DNA from: Mucilaginibacter lacusdianchii
Lineage (GTDB): Bacteria; Bacteroidota; Bacteroidia; Sphingobacteriales; Sphingobacteriaceae
Length of the DNA: 64,000 nt
Assembly: GCF_009770985.1 (NCBI RefSeq)
Contig: NZ_WSRW01000003.1
Span: 1-64,000, forward strand
Direction: 5' to 3'
Of the stretch, positions 8,058-17,601 are shown piece by piece (the stretch's first letter is position 1; every line of letters begins with the position of its first letter). The notes beneath the pieces are model-generated. The model saw only the letters and a list, made by a program, of their open reading frames with translations. It did not search any database and was not told where the DNA came from. The position numbers and the translations under genes were made by a program.

Positions 8058-9221
8058 ATGAAATACTTCTTAACCTTGTTATTTATATTACTCAGATTTT
8101 GGGCTCTCTCTCAAACTAAGCTACCGGTTATCCAAGCCATTTCTAATCAGGCGAAAATTTACGAATACAATAATGCCGTATCAAACTGGGGGATCAATCC
8201 GAAAATAAAGTTAGACGTTCATTCTACCGGTAAGCTAAGTAAGCCGGTTTGGGTGAAGTTCAAAACAGATATCGACTCTCTCAGCTTTAAATTAGAACCC
8301 GGAAGCTATAAAGATTTTATTGTTCTGCTGAATGGTAGGGACTCCTGTGTTACCAGAATTCAAAGCGCTGAGATGAAAGATTTTAGTAAGCTGACACTTG
8401 CCATTCGGGATACTATTCCCTTTTCCATTAACCGATTCAATACCAACTACCTCCCTGTCGTACTTAACGGAACAGACTCGTTGATGTTAAACTTCGATAG
8501 CGGCGCAACGGAGATCTGCATTACTACTGATGCATTAAATCAAAAAGTGAAGTCGCAACCCAAGCTCTATAGCACCGCCCACGATATAAAAATCGGAAAC
8601 AGGGTTTTCAAAAGCGCAATTTACGATATTGCCATAGCGGGTAATGAGGTAGACGGCTTGCTAGGTTGGAACTTGTTCGATGGGATGATCGTCGAATTGG
8701 ACTATGATAACCAGCGGATGATTGTTCACTCCAAAATGCCTAAGCAAATTCTGGCCGATAAGCATTATGAAAAATTTAAACTCACTTACATTAAAAACAA
8801 GCCATTTATTGAAAGTGAGATTTTGCAAAGCGGAACCCGAAGTAAAAGCTTATTCTTCTTTGATTTAGGCTACCAAAAAGCTTTGATGCTGGATCCTGAC
8901 GTGCTCACCGCATCCCGATTCCCAACCAAGGATATGGTTGTTATCAAGAAAGTAATCATGCACGGAACTAAAGGCAATGAGGTGCCCGTCATCACCGCTA
9001 ATTTGGAAAGTTTGAAAATTGGAAAGTTTCAACTTAAAAACGTTCCGTCTCAAATCATGACACAAGGTAAACCTATGCCAGGGGTCAATGTTCACTATTT
9101 AGGCAGCGACGTCTTGAAAAAATTTAATACAGTACTGGACTTTCAAAAGAATATTATTTATCTCAAGCCAAACCATTTTTATGACACCGAATATGCCGAC
9201 CAAAAGAAAAACGGTGTATAA
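8058..9221 (+). CDS. exported retropepsin-like aspartic protease family protein
   Basis: 387 residues with an N-terminal signal peptide (cleavage near WALSQ). After a ~110-residue leader region, residues ~130-240 look like a single-domain retropepsin fold. The hallmark is DSGA at 147-150 in the context LNFDSGATEICI, followed by the second conserved segment DGLLGWNLFDG. Retroviral-type proteases act as dimers with one Asp from each subunit. A second half (~250-375) contains FFDLGYQKALML, which sits where another aspartic motif would be expected but has DLG in place of D-S/T-G. That second site may be degenerate, giving a pepsin-like two-lobe protein with one Asp altered. Proteolytic activity is not proven. 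Confidence 0.75.
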   Translation: MKYFLTLLFILLRFWALSQTKLPVIQAISNQAKIYEYNNAVSNWGINPKIKLDVHSTGKLSKPVWVKFKTDIDSLSFKLEPGSYKDFIVLLNGRDSCVTRIQSAEMKDFSKLTLAIRDTIPFSINRFNTNYLPVVLNGTDSLMLNFDSGATEICITTDALNQKVKSQPKLYSTAHDIKIGNRVFKSAIYDIAIAGNEVDGLLGWNLFDGMIVELDYDNQRMIVHSKMPKQILADKHYEKFKLTYIKNKPFIESEILQSGTRSKSLFFFDLGYQKALMLDPDVLTASRFPTKDMVVIKKVIMHGTKGNEVPVITANLESLKIGKFQLKNVPSQIMTQGKPMPGVNVHYLGSDVLKKFNTVLDFQKNIIYLKPNHFYDTEYADQKKNGV

Positions 9222-9542
9222 AGCAGAACTAATAGTAACAAAATGTTTGTGGCTGTCATTCTCCTCGTTTTTTATATACTATGCTACTGATTTTAAATCG
9301 GTCATTGGATAGGTAATTGTCAGGTCTATAAATATTATCTGCATTATTGTAGTGACGATGATTTGTGTAGATTGAAATAAATAATTTCTGATTTAACATT
9401 TCTACCTTCCCGAAACATAACTATTGTAATTGCTCAGTTAAGCCCATATGAACCGTTTATCATTTTATATAGCCGTTCAGCACAATTCTTTTCTAGGTTA
9501 CCTGTCTAGCCAGCATATTTGACCTATAATCCAAATCACAAC
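9222..9542. other. intergenic/promoter region, no gene seen
   Basis: About 320 bases. CATATTTG at 9514-9521 differs by one base from the Bacteroidetes -7 consensus TAnnTTTG and lies 21 bases before the following ATG, so it may be the promoter of the hydrolase operon. No clear -33 box is seen. Confidence 0.35.
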
Positions 9543-10958
9543 ATGAAAAAACTCTTTACAACTTTACTCTTCTTATTAAGTATCATAACCGGCTATGGGC
9601 AAACTATTGCTGGAAACTGGTATGGAGCTTTAAATGTCTCAGGTTCGCAACTGCACATCGTTTTTCATATTGCAAAAAACGGCGACGTGTGGTCAAGTAC
9701 TATGGATAGCCCCGATCAGGGCGCATTTGGCTTGGCTACCGACAAAACACAGGTGGATGGCAATCAGCTTAGTATTGAAGTTTCCAAATTTGGTTTAAAA
9801 TATACAGCTACTTACCAAGCTGATAGTAATAAAATTACGGGGACATTTGCGCAGGGCGGTGGCAGCTTTCCGTTGGTATTGACCACCATCCCGCCAACAG
9901 AGAAAAAGGTTGCACCAGTCAAACGCCCACAAGATCCCACTTCATTTTCTTACCGGCAAGAAGAGGTAACATTTAGTAACAAAAAAGCCGGTAATACACT
10001 GGCAGGCACACTAACCATGCCCAGCGGTACTAAACCCAGCAAAGTAGTTATTTTAATTAGTGGATCGGGCCCGCAAAATCGCAACGAGGAGGTTGCCCAA
10101 TTCAATCATCGGCCTTTTTTGGTATGGAGCGACTGGCTTACCAGGAACGGCATTGCGGTATTACGTTATGACGACCGCGGTATTGGTCAATCAACCGGCG
10201 ATTTTAGTAAGGCAACCAGTGCCGATTTTGCTGATGATGCAGAATCTGCAGTAAGCTATTTACAATCAAGGCCTGATATGAAAGGCATTTCAATTGGCTT
10301 GATGGGGCATAGCGAAGGCGGAATGATTGCACCAATGGTTGCGGCCCGCAACAAAGCAATTCAATTTGCAGTACTGCTTGCGGCTCCGGGTATACCTATC
10401 ACAGAATTGATGATTCAGCAAAGCAAAGATCAAATGCGTTTATCAGGAGCGCCCAAAAACGTAATTGCACAATCGTCAGCTACCAATGCCAAATTGTTTG
10501 CAGCCATGAATCGGTATCAGGATATAGCTCTTCCAGCGTTTAAATTAAAGATGGATTCAGTAATGTATGCACAGTTGAGCACTATGCCCAAAGAGGCGCT
10601 TGGTGGTCAGAGCATTGAAGATGTGGTACAGCGAACAGCCAGGCAAATGTACGCGCCCTGGTTCAGGTACTTTATTGCTTACCAGCCAGCCATAAATCTT
10701 CAAAAACTGACCTGCCCGGTACTAGCCCTAAACGGAACGCTAGATATGCAGGTACAAGGCAGCACTAACCTGGCAGGCATTAAAATAGCATTGCAAAAGG
10801 GAGGCAATAAGCGCTATGAAGTTGTACCGTTAACTGGCTTAAATCACTTATTTCAGCAAGCTACTACCGGCGCTGTTACAGAATATGCTCAAATCAGCGA
10901 AACAGTAAGCCCTTTGGCAATGAATAAAGTGACTAGGTGGATAAAGCAACTTAAATGA
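9543..10958 (+). CDS. secreted two-domain alpha/beta hydrolase
   Basis: 471 residues from the ATG at 9543, which starts a clear signal peptide (MKKLFTTLLFLLSIITGYGQ). A longer TTG start would add a polar extension and is less likely. Residues ~20-115 are a small beta-barrel-like domain (AGNWYGAL, LKYTATYQADSNKITGTF) that often precedes this hydrolase type in Bacteroidetes. Residues ~130-470 are an alpha/beta hydrolase: oxyanion segment SGSGPQ, nucleophile elbow GHSEGG, acid in LNGTLD and catalytic His in GLNHLF. It probably cleaves acyl esters in the periplasm. Its stop overlaps the start of the sensor kinase (ATGA), so the three genes 9543-12704 are co-transcribed. Confidence 0.88.
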   Translation: MKKLFTTLLFLLSIITGYGQTIAGNWYGALNVSGSQLHIVFHIAKNGDVWSSTMDSPDQGAFGLATDKTQVDGNQLSIEVSKFGLKYTATYQADSNKITGTFAQGGGSFPLVLTTIPPTEKKVAPVKRPQDPTSFSYRQEEVTFSNKKAGNTLAGTLTMPSGTKPSKVVILISGSGPQNRNEEVAQFNHRPFLVWSDWLTRNGIAVLRYDDRGIGQSTGDFSKATSADFADDAESAVSYLQSRPDMKGISIGLMGHSEGGMIAPMVAARNKAIQFAVLLAAPGIPITELMIQQSKDQMRLSGAPKNVIAQSSATNAKLFAAMNRYQDIALPAFKLKMDSVMYAQLSTMPKEALGGQSIEDVVQRTARQMYAPWFRYFIAYQPAINLQKLTCPVLALNGTLDMQVQGSTNLAGIKIALQKGGNKRYEVVPLTGLNHLFQQATTGAVTEYAQISETVSPLAMNKVTRWIKQLK

Positions 10959-11995
10959 CCAATAGTAGTCGTTCTTGGTTTTGGCCGGTGCAAATTGGCT
11001 GCTGGTTGCTAATTGGTTTTCTAAACTGGCTGGCCCAGTACTCGAGTGGCAACTTCAGTTCGTTTAACCTTTACATTAATGTTGCTGGCGTGGTTGCTGG
11101 TGGTTTACTTGTAACTTCGTTATACAGGGCGTACCTTAAAAAACGCCGATCTAACCTAAAGATTAAGGCTGCCAGACTAATTGCTTTTTTACTTGTTTCT
11201 GCCTTTGTTCAGGCGTCGGTGTGGCTATTGATCCTAATCATCATGCTGCTGCCGTTCAAAGAACGCAGTTCCTTGGGGGCGATGCCTATCTTTTACAATA
11301 TTATTCCTTTGACCGGTATCATGCTGGCTTGGGATCTGGTGTATCTGGGGTATAATCTGTTGCGGCGTTATCATACATCGGAGGTTGAGAAGTGGCAGTT
11401 AGAGGCCGAAGTGCGGCAGGCGCAGTTGGGTACCTTACGGTCTCAAATTAACCCGCACTTTCTATTTAATTCCCTAAATAATATTCGGGCATTGATTCTG
11501 GAAAATCCGAGTTTGGCCAGGCAAATGCTCACTAAATTTTCCGAAATTTTCAGGTACGCCCTGCAATATGCCGAAGGTCGGGAAATCAGCGTAGCAGACG
11601 AACTCAATATAATCGAACAATACCTGGAATTGCTCAAAATTCAATACGAAGAGAAGCTGCATTATGTGATAAACGCTAATGAAGAAGCTTTGAAAGAGAG
11701 AATACCACCCATGGTTTTGCAATTGCTGGTAGAAAATGCCGTTAAACATGGCATTGCGTTGCAAGTAGGTGGCGGTTTAATAGCAATTGATATACAACGA
11801 GCAGGCAGCGGTTTAACCCTAAAAGTAAAGAACACCGGTACATTGCAACAAAAAAACAATTTGGAAGACAGCCTGGGTATTGGGTTAAATAATGTTAAAG
11901 AACGGCTCCGGTTGCTATACGCCGGCAAGGCCAGTCTTAGCATTGAGGAGCAAGCACCGTTTGTTTTAGTAACCATTTGCATTAACAATGATTAA
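10955..11995 (+). CDS. LytS-type sensor histidine kinase
   Basis: 346 residues. Four hydrophobic segments occupy the first ~130 residues, followed by a short coiled coil (EVEKWQLEAEVRQAQL). The His-kinase domain has the phospho-acceptor in QINPHFLFNSLNN and an ATP-binding C-terminus with GIGLNNVKERL. There is no large periplasmic sensor. It passes phosphate to the LytTR regulator encoded next. The start overlaps the hydrolase stop by four bases and the 3' end overlaps the regulator by eight, indicating translational coupling. Confidence 0.93.
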   Translation: MTNSSRSWFWPVQIGCWLLIGFLNWLAQYSSGNFSSFNLYINVAGVVAGGLLVTSLYRAYLKKRRSNLKIKAARLIAFLLVSAFVQASVWLLILIIMLLPFKERSSLGAMPIFYNIIPLTGIMLAWDLVYLGYNLLRRYHTSEVEKWQLEAEVRQAQLGTLRSQINPHFLFNSLNNIRALILENPSLARQMLTKFSEIFRYALQYAEGREISVADELNIIEQYLELLKIQYEEKLHYVINANEEALKERIPPMVLQLLVENAVKHGIALQVGGGLIAIDIQRAGSGLTLKVKNTGTLQQKNNLEDSLGIGLNNVKERLRLLYAGKASLSIEEQAPFVLVTICINND

Positions 11996-12704
11996 AGCTA
12001 TAATTGTTGAAGATTCCAGGCTGGCGCGTATAGAGTTGAAAGAACTGCTGCGCGCTCATCCGGAAATCGAGGTGATAGGCGAGACTGATTTGGTAAGCCA
12101 GGCACTGGAGCTGATCAGGATCCTGGCACCAGACCTGATTTTTCTGGACATCCATTTGCCCGGTGCCAGCGGCTTTGATATATTGCAGCAACTTCAGCAG
12201 TTGCCGGCAGTTATTTTCACTACAGCGTTTGAGCAGTATGCGTTACAGTCTTATGATTACCATGCTACCGATTACCTGCTAAAGCCCATCGTGCCCGAGC
12301 GATTGGCCAGGGCAGTGCAAAAAACGCTTTTAAACTTAAATACCCTGCCTATTAAAGCCAGTACACCAAGTGCACACGACCGCATATTTATCAAAGACCA
12401 GCAAAAGACCTGGCTGGTGCCGTTAAAAGATATTCGGTATTTTGAATCAAAAGGCAACTATTCGCAGGTGCAGTTTGCAGGTAACAGCCCGCTTATTCTT
12501 CGCTCATTACAACAATTGGAAGAAACGCTGAATCCAAACCAATTTATGAGAGTAAACAGGCAACAAATTGTCAACCTAAACCACGTTATAAAAGTTGATC
12601 AGGTATATGGAAACCGGTTAATACTGGTGCTTAGTGATGGTACACAGATTGAAGTTTCCAGAAGGCAGGTTGCCCGTTTTAAAGAGGTGTTCAGCCTTTT
12701 TTAA
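11988..12704 (+). CDS. LytTR-family response regulator
   Basis: 238 residues. The receiver domain covers ~1-120, with phospho-acceptor Asp in FLDIHLPG and conserved Lys in LLKPIV. The C-terminal LytTR DNA-binding domain spans ~135-235 (FIKDQQKTWLVPL, YFESKGNYSQV, FMRVNRQQIVNLNHV). Partner of the LytS-type kinase directly upstream, with overlapping reading frames. Targets unknown; the exported hydrolase in the same operon is a possible output. The 3' end carries a short direct repeat, GCCTTTTTTAAAA, once at the stop and again about 30 bases later. Confidence 0.93.
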   Translation: MIKAIIVEDSRLARIELKELLRAHPEIEVIGETDLVSQALELIRILAPDLIFLDIHLPGASGFDILQQLQQLPAVIFTTAFEQYALQSYDYHATDYLLKPIVPERLARAVQKTLLNLNTLPIKASTPSAHDRIFIKDQQKTWLVPLKDIRYFESKGNYSQVQFAGNSPLILRSLQQLEETLNPNQFMRVNRQQIVNLNHVIKVDQVYGNRLILVLSDGTQIEVSRRQVARFKEVFSLF

Positions 12705-12874
12705 AATGCAATATAGAATAATCTAAGGTGCCTTTTTTAAAAGCATCTGATATTCAGTGAAAGATTTCAGCTAAAGGGATGATTAAAGCAATAACAATAA
12801 TATTAAATAACTGTTGTTCCAATACCATGATAAGCAATATGCCAAATCAAATTAATGATTAACTTTACCGCCAA

Positions 12875-13243
12875 ATGTTAAACCGGTTTATTGCTATAAC
12901 GCTGATGATTGCGCTGATAGGTTCCAGCTTATCACGCTTTGTAGTTTATGCCGGTTTTGAGGTTAACCAAAAGTACATTGCCGAAAATCTTTGTGTAAAT
13001 AAAGCCCGCCCGTGGATGCATTGCAACGGGCGCTGTTATTTTATGAAGAAAGTACAGCAGGCTGCCGAAAAGGAAAAGAAGCAGGAGAGAGAAGACCAGA
13101 AAAACAGCTTCCAGGTTGCTATTTGTACTACCACTCAACTTCCCAGGTTAAAACCTCAAATCGGTAAAAAACTCTTTACGCCGGAAGCTGGCTTCTCGCT
13201 TCCGCAAGGCTTTAACTCCATTTTTCAGCCTCCCAAGGTATAA
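12875..13243 (+). CDS. small conserved protein with a Cys motif, TonB-receptor partner
   Basis: 122 residues with an N-terminal hydrophobic helix (about 1-30). A conserved cysteine segment follows (ENLCVNKARPWMHCNGRCYF), then a charged coiled-coil-like stretch (KVQQAAEKEKKQ). I recognise this layout (C...CxGxCYxxK) as a recurrent unnamed small protein encoded ahead of TonB-dependent receptors in Bacteroidetes. Its function is not known to me. The three cysteines suggest metal or disulfide chemistry at the membrane. The downstream receptor, PepSY protein and HMBD lipoprotein point to metal uptake or handling. Confidence 0.75.
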   Translation: MLNRFIAITLMIALIGSSLSRFVVYAGFEVNQKYIAENLCVNKARPWMHCNGRCYFMKKVQQAAEKEKKQEREDQKNSFQVAICTTTQLPRLKPQIGKKLFTPEAGFSLPQGFNSIFQPPKV

Positions 13244-13393
13244 AGCATATCATCTTTTTTTAATTCATCTGATTGGGTTGGCGTAGCTGTGCTCTGTTCG
13301 CAACAGTGTGCGTGTATGCTGCTTATCCATCGGTATTATTTAAGTTTTTCGGCCTGCTAAAATGGGCTGAAGAAGAATGCTTTATCCTATTTC

Positions 13394-15730
13394 ATGAAAC
13401 GTTATTACCTCAGTTTTATATTTTTTTTATCACTTATCTCAAACGCTTACTGTCAGCAATTAACAGGTATTGTTACCGATGCCATAACCCACGAACCATT
13501 ACCGGGTGTAACAGTTACCAGTGCCGACAGTGCTCAAAGTACTAAAGTATCTGCCGTAACCGACCGGAGAGGCATGTTTGTTATCAAGAAGTCAACTGCG
13601 TTGAAATTTGCCATGATTGGTTATGAAAGCAAAAAAATGCAAGTAACCGGCAACAATGTGTATGTAGCTTTGCAACCTTCGTCATTAAACTTGCAGCAGG
13701 TGGTGGTTTCAGCCAGTAGAGAAGGGCAGGCCAGACAGGATGCGCCTATTGCCATTAGTAAAATCAGTTCTGTTCAGATTAATGACACCAAAGCTACCGC
13801 CATTTACCAGTTACTCAACAAAGTGCCTGGTGTAAACATGGTAAACCTGAACAGCGAGCAGCACATGATGCAAATTCGTCAGCCCATTACTACCAAAGCG
13901 CTGTATCTATATTTGGAAGATGGCTTACCTATCCGGCCAACCGGTATATTTCAGCACAATGCTTTGTATGAAATTAATATAGCAGCTGTAAAGGATATTG
14001 AAGTAATTAAAGGTCCTGCTTCTTCGCTATATGGCAGTAATGCTATTGGCGGCGCTGTTAACTTTATTACCCAAGGGCCACCACAAGGTTATTCAGGCTA
14101 TGTAGCTTTGCAGGGCGACAATTACCATTACCGCCGTGCCGATGCCAGTGGGGGCTTTACAGCAGGCAAGTTTGGCTTGTTTGTCGGTGGTTACATTGCC
14201 GACCAGAAAAACGGCTGGCAGGATTATTCTGATTTCAGAAAGCGCTCCATCAACATTAACACTACGTATGATTTTAGTTCCGCAACACGCTTAACTACGC
14301 AGGCGTCCTACAATTATTTGTATACCGAAACAGCAGGCAGTTTGGATAGTATCCGCTTTTACAGCAAAAAGTACGGCAGCAACCAGGAGTTTTCTTACCG
14401 CGAAGTAAAAGCCACGCGTGCCAGTACCAGGTTGGAACATCACTGGAGCGACCGCAACTATACTTTCATCACAGCGTTTTTCCGCAGCAATGTTACCGGT
14501 CAGTTGCCCAATTATTACATATCAGACGTGCGCAATAGCAGCGGCCAGTATTTAAGCTCAAACGGGCAGATTAATGAACAAAGCTTAAAAAGCTACGGCT
14601 TGCTTACCCAGCACCGCAGCGATTTTTCATTCCTGAATTCCAAGCTCATTGTAGGTGCGTCGGTAGATAACAGTCCGAGTAAGTACTTTGCCAAATACCT
14701 AAGTATAAAAAAAGATGTAGCAAATAATTACTACACCGGCTATACCAACACCGATTCGCTGATAGATAATTACAAAATTAAATTGCTCAATACTGCCGTT
14801 TACGCACATTATGAATTTAAGCCGGTTGATGCTTTGCGTATTGTTACCGGCTTACGATATGATAGGGTGTATTATAATTTTAATAATAGCCTGCCAGCCA
14901 ACCGTACCAAGTACAAGCAACAGCAAAAAAACAGTTTCAACATCATAGCACCCAAGGCTGGTTTTACTTACGATTTGGGTAACAATAATGGCTTTTACGG
15001 GAACTTCAGCGTGGGATTCCAACCGCCCGAAACCGGCGATTTGTATAGCTCGCGGCAAACCCGCCCGGTAGACCAAGCTTCATTTTACAACTATGAGGTA
15101 GGCGGATGGCTATCAGCCCTTAACAAAAAAATGTACCTGGAGCTGAGTGTGTATGATTTGGAAGGCCGTAATGAGATTATCAGTGTTTTGCAGCCCGACA
15201 ATACTACACAAAACGAAAACGCAGGCGCTACACGTCACCGCGGTATAGAGTATGGCTTAACTTATCTGCCTGTTAATCAGTTGGCCTTTCGCTTTAGCGG
15301 AACCAATGCCTGGCACACGTATGTAAATTTTAGCACTATACAAACGGTAGGCGGTAAAAGCAGTACGGTATATTACGACGGCAACCGCATGATCAATGCC
15401 CCGGCATGGATTGCTAATTCTGAAGTTACCTATAAACCGGCTTACCTGCAAGGGTTCCGAAGTTCGTTTGAATGGCAGCATATAGGTCCTTATTATAAAG
15501 ACAACGCCAATACCCGCCGGTATGAGGGTTATGATGTATTTAATTTGCGCTTGGGATACGATTTGCACCAAACGGCACTTAAAGGCATTGGCGTATGGTT
15601 TAATGTCATCAACTTAACCAATCGCCTGTATGCCACTAACGTAACCAGCAGTACTTATTCCGATACTTACTATGCCGCCCCGCCGCGCACTTATACAGTA
15701 GGCATCAGCTATTCATTTGCAAAACATTAA
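13394..15730 (+). CDS. TonB-dependent outer-membrane receptor
   Basis: 778 residues. Signal peptide (about 1-20), then a carboxypeptidase-regulatory-like beta sandwich (~22-95, starting LTGIVTDAITHEPLPGVTV). The plug domain follows (~110-225, PASSLYGSNAIGGAVNF), and the rest is a 22-strand barrel ending in an aromatic-rich C-terminus (YTVGISYSFAKH). It imports a ligand across the outer membrane using TonB energy. The next gene begins four bases after its stop. The neighbours suggest a metal or metal chelate as substrate, but the ligand cannot be read from sequence. Confidence 0.93.
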   Translation: MKRYYLSFIFFLSLISNAYCQQLTGIVTDAITHEPLPGVTVTSADSAQSTKVSAVTDRRGMFVIKKSTALKFAMIGYESKKMQVTGNNVYVALQPSSLNLQQVVVSASREGQARQDAPIAISKISSVQINDTKATAIYQLLNKVPGVNMVNLNSEQHMMQIRQPITTKALYLYLEDGLPIRPTGIFQHNALYEINIAAVKDIEVIKGPASSLYGSNAIGGAVNFITQGPPQGYSGYVALQGDNYHYRRADASGGFTAGKFGLFVGGYIADQKNGWQDYSDFRKRSININTTYDFSSATRLTTQASYNYLYTETAGSLDSIRFYSKKYGSNQEFSYREVKATRASTRLEHHWSDRNYTFITAFFRSNVTGQLPNYYISDVRNSSGQYLSSNGQINEQSLKSYGLLTQHRSDFSFLNSKLIVGASVDNSPSKYFAKYLSIKKDVANNYYTGYTNTDSLIDNYKIKLLNTAVYAHYEFKPVDALRIVTGLRYDRVYYNFNNSLPANRTKYKQQQKNSFNIIAPKAGFTYDLGNNNGFYGNFSVGFQPPETGDLYSSRQTRPVDQASFYNYEVGGWLSALNKKMYLELSVYDLEGRNEIISVLQPDNTTQNENAGATRHRGIEYGLTYLPVNQLAFRFSGTNAWHTYVNFSTIQTVGGKSSTVYYDGNRMINAPAWIANSEVTYKPAYLQGFRSSFEWQHIGPYYKDNANTRRYEGYDVFNLRLGYDLHQTALKGIGVWFNVINLTNRLYATNVTSSTYSDTYYAAPPRTYTVGISYSFAKH

Positions 15731-15734
15731 CCTT

Positions 15735-17210
15735 ATGGAACTAACCACCACACCCATTTCTAAAAAACAACCGGCGAAAAGCACATCTGCCAAAAGTCGA
15801 TTTTATAAATGGCATCGTGTTATTGGCCTGATTGCCTTGATTCCGGTAATCAGCTGGACCTTAAGCGGCCTTTCTCATCCGTTTATGTCAAACTGGTTCA
15901 GGCCATTTATACCCAAAGAAGTATTTAAACCGCTTACCCAGCAACAATTGCATCCAAATTTAAGCATTAAGCAGGTGCTGGATAAAAATGGTATTACCGA
16001 AATTCGCAACTTTAACTTAGTAAGCTTGGGCACACAACCGTGGTACCAGGTACTAGGTCGAGATAGTGCTTACCACTACTTTTCGGCCACAGACGGTACC
16101 TTTATACCGGATGGCGACCGCCGTTACGCCCTTTACCTGGCCCGTTATTTTACGCAAGATCAAAAGCATGGTATAAAAGACATGACCTTGCAAACAAGCT
16201 TTGATTCAGAGTATCAACCCATCAACCGCTTGTTACCGGTTTGGAAAGTATCATTTAACCGGCCCGACGGGATGGATGTTTATGTAGAAACCGGCCAAAG
16301 CCGTATGGGTACTTTTAATAATAATACCCGCAAGGCGTTTTTGGTATTCTTTCAACAATGTCATACCTGGCGCTTCTTAGAAAGTATCGGCGGCGAAGGT
16401 TTCCGTATTGGTGTGCTGCTGGTGGTAGTAACCGCTATGCTGCTGTCATTAATAAGTGGCTTAATGGTATACGGCTTATTTTGGAACCGTTTTAAAGAGA
16501 TTACCCAAAAGCGCAAAGAAAACCAGATTCCCGACCGGCGCTTTGTACACCGTTTTCACCGTCAGTTGGGGTTAATTGTTTCGTTGGTGATGCTGGCATT
16601 TGTTGTAAGTGGGGGATTTCATTTATTAGTAAAACTGCATAATCTTAATCCTGATAAAAAGCAATATAACCAGCTAGTCAGTACTAACTATCTTAATCAA
16701 TCCAATTTACAACTTCCGGTTGCCGACAGTACTATAAAGCGAATTGGCCTGGTTGCTTTCAATAACAGGTATTATTATCAGCTGTCAAACACCAAAAAGA
16801 AATTTCAGTATTTTGATACGCAAACGGGTACTGAACTGCTAAACGGCGACCAGTTGTATGCCCAGCATTTAGCTAACTTTTATCGTCATTCAACTGCTGC
16901 CAAGGCAGATAGCATAACGCTAATCAAAAGCTTTACCAATGAATATGGTTTTATCAACAAGCGGCTACCGGTTGAAAAAGTTACTTATGCAGGTAATGAA
17001 AATTGGTACATTGAAACCCCATCGTCTAAGCTAGCCACTAAGGTTGCCGGTATAGACCGGGCCGAGGGCCTTTCATTTATATTTCTGCATAAATATTTTG
17101 GTATGACCTGGGCCGGCAAAGATGCACGCGACATTGTAAGCATGGTATCTGCGCTGGGTGTATTAGTGGTCGCATTATTTGGCTTTGTTGCCTTCTTAAA
17201 AAACAAGTAA
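15735..17210 (+). CDS. PepSY-domain membrane protein (PiuB-like)
   Basis: 491 residues from the ATG at 15735. A TTG start 18 bases upstream would overlap the receptor gene and is less likely. Four transmembrane segments are seen: ~27-47 (VIGLIALIPVISWTLSGL), ~230-252, ~285-310 (LGLIVSLVMLAFVVSGGF) and ~468-488 at the C-terminus. PepSY-type extracytoplasmic regions lie between them (two repeats, each with a YxxYFxxxDG-like strand). Such proteins accompany TonB receptors for siderophores and metals and probably reduce or release the ligand. Its stop overlaps the start of the HMBD lipoprotein. Confidence 0.87.
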   Translation: MELTTTPISKKQPAKSTSAKSRFYKWHRVIGLIALIPVISWTLSGLSHPFMSNWFRPFIPKEVFKPLTQQQLHPNLSIKQVLDKNGITEIRNFNLVSLGTQPWYQVLGRDSAYHYFSATDGTFIPDGDRRYALYLARYFTQDQKHGIKDMTLQTSFDSEYQPINRLLPVWKVSFNRPDGMDVYVETGQSRMGTFNNNTRKAFLVFFQQCHTWRFLESIGGEGFRIGVLLVVVTAMLLSLISGLMVYGLFWNRFKEITQKRKENQIPDRRFVHRFHRQLGLIVSLVMLAFVVSGGFHLLVKLHNLNPDKKQYNQLVSTNYLNQSNLQLPVADSTIKRIGLVAFNNRYYYQLSNTKKKFQYFDTQTGTELLNGDQLYAQHLANFYRHSTAAKADSITLIKSFTNEYGFINKRLPVEKVTYAGNENWYIETPSSKLATKVAGIDRAEGLSFIFLHKYFGMTWAGKDARDIVSMVSALGVLVVALFGFVAFLKNK

Positions 17211-17428
17211 TGACAAATTTGAAGAGTACCCTAATAGGTTTCTGCATAATAACTGCTTTTGCAGGCTGCACTATGCCATCATCTAACTCCGGAAGCACGC
17301 CAGCTGAAAAAGCTGGTACGCATAAAACTGCTGATTGTAACTATACGTGTACCATGCATCCTGCTGTATGCAGCGATAAGCCAGGCTTATGCCCTAAGTG
17401 TGGTATGGAATTAACCGAGAAAGAATAA
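17210..17428 (+). CDS. lipoprotein with heavy-metal-binding (HMBD) domain
   Basis: 72 residues. A lipobox lies at about 17-20 (FAGC), then a Ser/Gly linker. The HMBD motif is YTCTMHPAVCSDKPGLCPKCG, with two CxMHP/CPxCGM-type metal sites as in the N-terminal domains of CusB and copper ATPases. The protein probably binds copper or another soft metal in the periplasm. Its ATG overlaps the last base of the PepSY gene's stop codon, so it is the last gene of the TonB/PepSY unit. This is the best local hint that the unit handles metal. Confidence 0.85.
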   Translation: MTNLKSTLIGFCIITAFAGCTMPSSNSGSTPAEKAGTHKTADCNYTCTMHPAVCSDKPGLCPKCGMELTEKE

Positions 17429-17537
17429 CTATAGATGCCTAACAGTCAATAATTTTTGGAGTAAGGAAGCAGTTGTAAGTTTCTAGCGCATATACAAGTC
17501 ACTTGAACCTTATTTCTTTCATTTGGCATTAAAGCGG

Positions 17538-17584
17538 TTAAACAACAAAGGGCCATCCGTTTAGGATAACCCTTTGTTGTTTAA
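17538..17584. terminator. bidirectional terminator between converging genes
   Basis: Perfect 15-bp arms (17538-17552 and 17570-17584) with a 17-base loop that has a further ATCC/GGAT pairing. The arms run through A- and T-rich ends, so both strands have a U-tract. It serves the HMBD unit on the + strand and the LruC gene on the - strand. Confidence 0.85.
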
Positions 17585-17601
17585 ATTGATGAGAGGTATT
17601 T

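Noticed and set aside
13273-13545. 90-codon open frame before the TonB receptor
   Set aside because: Runs into the receptor's signal-peptide region in a different frame; the receptor itself is certain.
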